Assembly: GCA_002503205.1 (NCBI GenBank)
Contig: DARE01000032.1
Location: 1 to 13,442, forward strand
Reading direction: 5' to 3'
DNA length: 13,442 nt
Origin: Thermoplasmatales archaeon UBA447
Lineage (GTDB): Archaea; Thermoplasmatota; Thermoplasmata; Thermoplasmatales; Thermoplasmataceae
The notes beneath the pieces are model-generated. The model did no database searches and was not told where the DNA came from. It saw nothing but the letters and a program-made list of their open reading frames with translations. How positions within the stretch are numbered: position 1 is the first letter of the stretch; every line of letters starts with the position of its first letter. Made by a program: the position numbers and the translations under genes. Below are positions 11,266 through 13,442 of the stretch, piece by piece.

Positions 11266-12789
11266 ATGACTCTTGTAGATTGTTTTGGCAAAGTTACAAA
11301 GAGCGACCTTATCAAACTCGTAGATGACGCTGCTGATTTGATTAGGACATCTGTGGATTACAAATACATACTGGTTCTTCTATTTATTAAAAGGTTAAGC
11401 GACAGGTGGAAAGAAGAGGTAGAAGTTGCGAAAGATGAAATAATGAGAGAAACTGGAATTGATGAAACAGAGGCACTCGAACGTGCTGTAATGGAAGAAT
11501 ACCACACTTATATCGTTCCTGAAAATGTTCTTTGGGACAACATTAAGAAAGATGGAAATTTAACTGAAAACCTGTCAAAGGCCATTACGGAAATAGCAAA
11601 GGAAAACAAAGAACTGGATGGAGTAGTAAACAGAATTGATTTTGTAGACTTCACAAAGAGCAGGGAAAACAGGTTACTCCTTGAACAGTTATTCAGCCTT
11701 TTCGACAAATATACCTTTTCGAACAGGTGTATTGAGGGTGATGCTTTGGGCGATGCCTATGAACACATACTAATGAGATTCGCTCCTGAAAAGGCGAAGG
11801 AAGGAGAAGTTTATACGCCTAGAGAAGTGGTCAGGCTTATGGTTGAAATACTGGACCCGCAACCAGGAATGAGCGTTTACGATCCTGCGAGTGGTTCTGG
11901 GGGAATGCTCATTGAGGCATTCGAACATGTAAAACGGAAGTTCAGTGAGGAAGGCGCAAATCGTGTTGGCCTCTATGGTGAGGAGAGAAGCCCAACAACT
12001 TATGCTCTAGCTAAAATGAATATGATTCTTCACGGGATCTCTGATTCTCATCTTGATGTCGGCGACAGCCTTCTTTACCCTAAATTCAAAACAGCTTCTG
12101 GATTAAGGTCCTTCGATCTTGTTTTAGCCAATCCACCGTGGGCTCAAATAGGCTATGGAGAGAACACCCTTAAGCAAGCGGAATTCAAGGACAGATACTC
12201 CTATGGTTTTGTTCCGAAAAGATACGGAGATTGGGCTTGGATACAACATATGCTGTATACTTCGAAGTCCAAGGTAGCGGTTATAATGGACCAAGGGGCA
12301 TTATTCAGGGGTAATTCTGAGAAGATTGTAAGGCAAAAAATAGTAGACGAAAGATTTCTGGAAGCAGTTATCCTGCTTCCTGAGAAGATATTCTATAACG
12401 CACCGGCTTCGGGAGTAATTCTGGTGTTTAACAAGAACAAAGGTTTGAACAACGAGAATCGTGTTTTGTTTATCGATGCCTCTAACGAATGCCAAAAACA
12501 TCCTGATATGAGAAGATTAAATATTATTACCGATGACAATATAAATCACATAATTTCCACTTACACGAATTTTGAATCTACTGATGGATTTTCTAAAGTA
12601 GTTAATGCAGATGAAATAAAATCGCAGGATTACAATTTGAACGTTAGCACATATGTACATCCTGTTGACAACGATAGTTCGATTGATATAATAGACACTA
12701 TTAAGGATCTTAACCAAATAAATATTAGTATCAGAGATGTTGAGCAGAAACTTGACAGATATCTCAAGGAGCTTGGTTACATTGACTAA
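11266..12789 (+). CDS. hsdM: Type I restriction-modification system methyltransferase subunit HsdM
   Basis: This 507-residue N6-adenine DNA methyltransferase subunit works with HsdS (specificity) and, for cleavage, HsdR. The helical N-terminal HsdM domain occupies about 10-150. The catalytic domain shows YTPREVVRLMVEIL (183-196), the SAM motif DPASGSGGML (206-215), motif IV NPPW (289-292) and KRYGDWAWIQHML (318-330). The C-terminus ends in a helix, VEQKLDRYLKELGYID, of the kind that packs on HsdS. ATG at 11266 is the first in frame and has a TATA box about 29 bases upstream. It is transcribed divergently from the zinc-finger pair and runs into hsdS with an overlap of about 8 bases. All catalytic motifs are intact. 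Length is normal for the family. Confidence 0.96.
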   Translation: MTLVDCFGKVTKSDLIKLVDDAADLIRTSVDYKYILVLLFIKRLSDRWKEEVEVAKDEIMRETGIDETEALERAVMEEYHTYIVPENVLWDNIKKDGNLTENLSKAITEIAKENKELDGVVNRIDFVDFTKSRENRLLLEQLFSLFDKYTFSNRCIEGDALGDAYEHILMRFAPEKAKEGEVYTPREVVRLMVEILDPQPGMSVYDPASGSGGMLIEAFEHVKRKFSEEGANRVGLYGEERSPTTYALAKMNMILHGISDSHLDVGDSLLYPKFKTASGLRSFDLVLANPPWAQIGYGENTLKQAEFKDRYSYGFVPKRYGDWAWIQHMLYTSKSKVAVIMDQGALFRGNSEKIVRQKIVDERFLEAVILLPEKIFYNAPASGVILVFNKNKGLNNENRVLFIDASNECQKHPDMRRLNIITDDNINHIISTYTNFESTDGFSKVVNADEIKSQDYNLNVSTYVHPVDNDSSIDIIDTIKDLNQINISIRDVEQKLDRYLKELGYID

Positions 12790-13442
12790 ACCCGGATACA
12801 AGATGACTGAAATCGGAGAAATACCAGTTAATTGTGAATTACACAAGTTTTCAGAAATAGCAGAGACTGTGAAAGGCTCGGCACCAAAAAATTTACCGGC
12901 TACTGGAGAAGAGTTAAAGTTATATCCATATTTATCTGCTGATTACCTAAGAGGCAACGCAGAGAAAACTCAATACTTCAAAATAAGCAACAGAAAGACT
13001 AATAAAATAGTTAATGAGGACGAAATAATACTTATCTGGGACGGATCTAATGCAGGAGAGTTTTTCATTGGAAACGAGGGACTTTTGTCTTCTACAATGG
13101 TCAAGTTAGTATTCAAGACCTTTGATGTCGTACCAAGATTTATTTATTATTACATGAAAAAGGAAGAAAATAAGTTAAAAAAAACCGTTAAAGGGTCTAC
13201 CATTCCACATGTTAACGGGGATTCACTATTGAACTTGTATATTTTATTGCCTCCAGTGCCAGAACAGCAAAAAATAGCTGAAATTTTATCCACTGCTGAC
13301 GAAACTATTCGAAAGGTAAATGAGGAAATCACCCTGACTAAAAAGCTCAAGAAAGGGCTTATGCAAACTCTTCTTACAAAAGGCATTGGGCATACGAAGT
13401 TCAAGATAACTGAGATTGGGGAGATACCAGAGGAGTGGCCAC
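12782..13442 (+). CDS. hsdS: Type I restriction-modification system specificity subunit HsdS (5' part, runs off window)
   Basis: HsdS recognises the bipartite target sequence and holds HsdM and HsdR. The 220 visible residues contain the opening EIGEIPVNCEL, the first target-recognition domain (about 20-150) with SADYLRG, IWDGSNAGE and the family motif GSTIPHVNGDSL (138-149), then LPPVPEQQKIAEILSTAD (156-173) and the long conserved helix to KGLMQTLLTKGIG. A second unit begins at KITEIGEIPEEWP (208-220), so the second recognition domain lies beyond the window. The start is either TTG at 12782, which has AAGGAG about 10 bases upstream and overlaps the hsdM stop region, or ATG at 12803. I prefer the TTG because of its ribosome-binding site, but this is not settled. 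No frameshift is seen. Confidence 0.93.
   Translation, partial: MTKPGYKMTEIGEIPVNCELHKFSEIAETVKGSAPKNLPATGEELKLYPYLSADYLRGNAEKTQYFKISNRKTNKIVNEDEIILIWDGSNAGEFFIGNEGLLSSTMVKLVFKTFDVVPRFIYYYMKKEENKLKKTVKGSTIPHVNGDSLLNLYILLPPVPEQQKIAEILSTADETIRKVNEEITLTKKLKKGLMQTLLTKGIGHTKFKITEIGEIPEEWP
12800..12827 (+). repeat. hsdS internal repeat, copy 1
   Basis: This 28-base segment encodes KMTEIGEIP, the start of the first HsdS half. It matches copy 2 at 13403-13430 at 23 of 28 positions, and most differences are at third codon positions. It reflects the two-fold internal duplication of HsdS. Confidence 0.6.
13403..13430 (+). repeat. hsdS internal repeat, copy 2
   Basis: This is the second copy of the 28-base segment, encoding KITEIGEIP at the start of the second HsdS half. 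It is in frame with copy 1, about 600 bases downstream. Confidence 0.6.

Noticed and set aside
12517..12846. 109-codon minus-strand frame across the hsdM-hsdS junction
   Set aside because: It is antisense to two recognised genes, and its Ile/Tyr/Val-rich translation matches an AT-rich shadow rather than a protein.
13150..13404. 84-codon minus-strand frame at the window end
   Set aside because: It is antisense to clear hsdS sequence (GSTIPHV and LPPVPEQQKIAEIL motifs), so it is a shadow.
12782..13442. hsdS as a broken pseudogene, since no long closed frame is seen at the window end
   Set aside because: Reading the frame by eye from the TTG at 12782 shows it open to the last base, with family motifs in order. 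It is cut only by the window edge.
8331..13442. CRISPR array, insertion-sequence ends or a second copy of the tRNA-Thr 3' end as an attachment site
   Set aside because: Reading through the accessory region I saw no regularly spaced repeats, no transposase or integrase, and no second tRNA 3' segment.

Overview
The window is archaeal and most likely from the order Thermoplasmatales or a close relative. This rests on gene content: eukaryote-type ribosomal proteins L18e, L13 and S9 next to RNA polymerase subunit N, an MCM helicase, DUF424 and a long SlyD-like FKBP. It also rests on TATA boxes about 22-30 bases upstream of many start codons, which suggests leaderless transcripts, and on moderately AT-rich DNA. 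The assignment is by family recognition only, without a database search.

Bases 1-8070 are core genome, and every gene in it lies on the minus strand. Read in transcription order, the blocks are: mcm - DUF424 - ubiE-like methyltransferase (8070 to 4954, tightly packed, with a 4-base overlap and then a 4-base gap); pyruvate kinase (4923 to 3241, own promoter); FKBP-type peptidyl-prolyl isomerase and a TrmJ-like RNA 2'-O-methyltransferase (3160 to 1582); and rpl18e - rpl13 - rps9 - rpoN - tRNA-Pro(GGG) (1545 to 55). In the last block each Shine-Dalgarno sequence lies inside or across the end of the gene before it. These genes cover replication, glycolysis, quinone methylation, protein folding, RNA modification, translation and transcription.

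A plus-strand tRNA-Thr(GGT) at 8253-8326 is the border. Beyond it the content becomes accessory: a CcdA/ribbon-helix-helix-like antitoxin without a toxin, whose reading frame ends antisense inside the tRNA; an unrecognised 167-residue protein; a 219-residue protein with a putative ribbon-helix-helix N-terminus and two helix-plus-zinc-finger repeats; about 500 bases without a convincing gene but with a terminator-like hairpin; and a two-gene unit (a zinc-finger protein with a hydrophobic segment, plus a 99-residue partner). The last two genes, hsdM and the start of hsdS of a type I restriction-modification system, are on the plus strand. No hsdR is in the window; it could lie beyond 13442.

The points most worth a second look are a perfect 16-bp palindrome over the antitoxin start codons, the antitoxin frame fused into tRNA-Thr antisense sequence, the two-gene zinc-finger/membrane unit divergent from hsdM, and an 11-bp inverted repeat between those divergent promoters. 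Together they look like a mobile or defence-related insertion beside a tRNA gene. That reading is an inference, because neither integrase nor second attachment site is visible.
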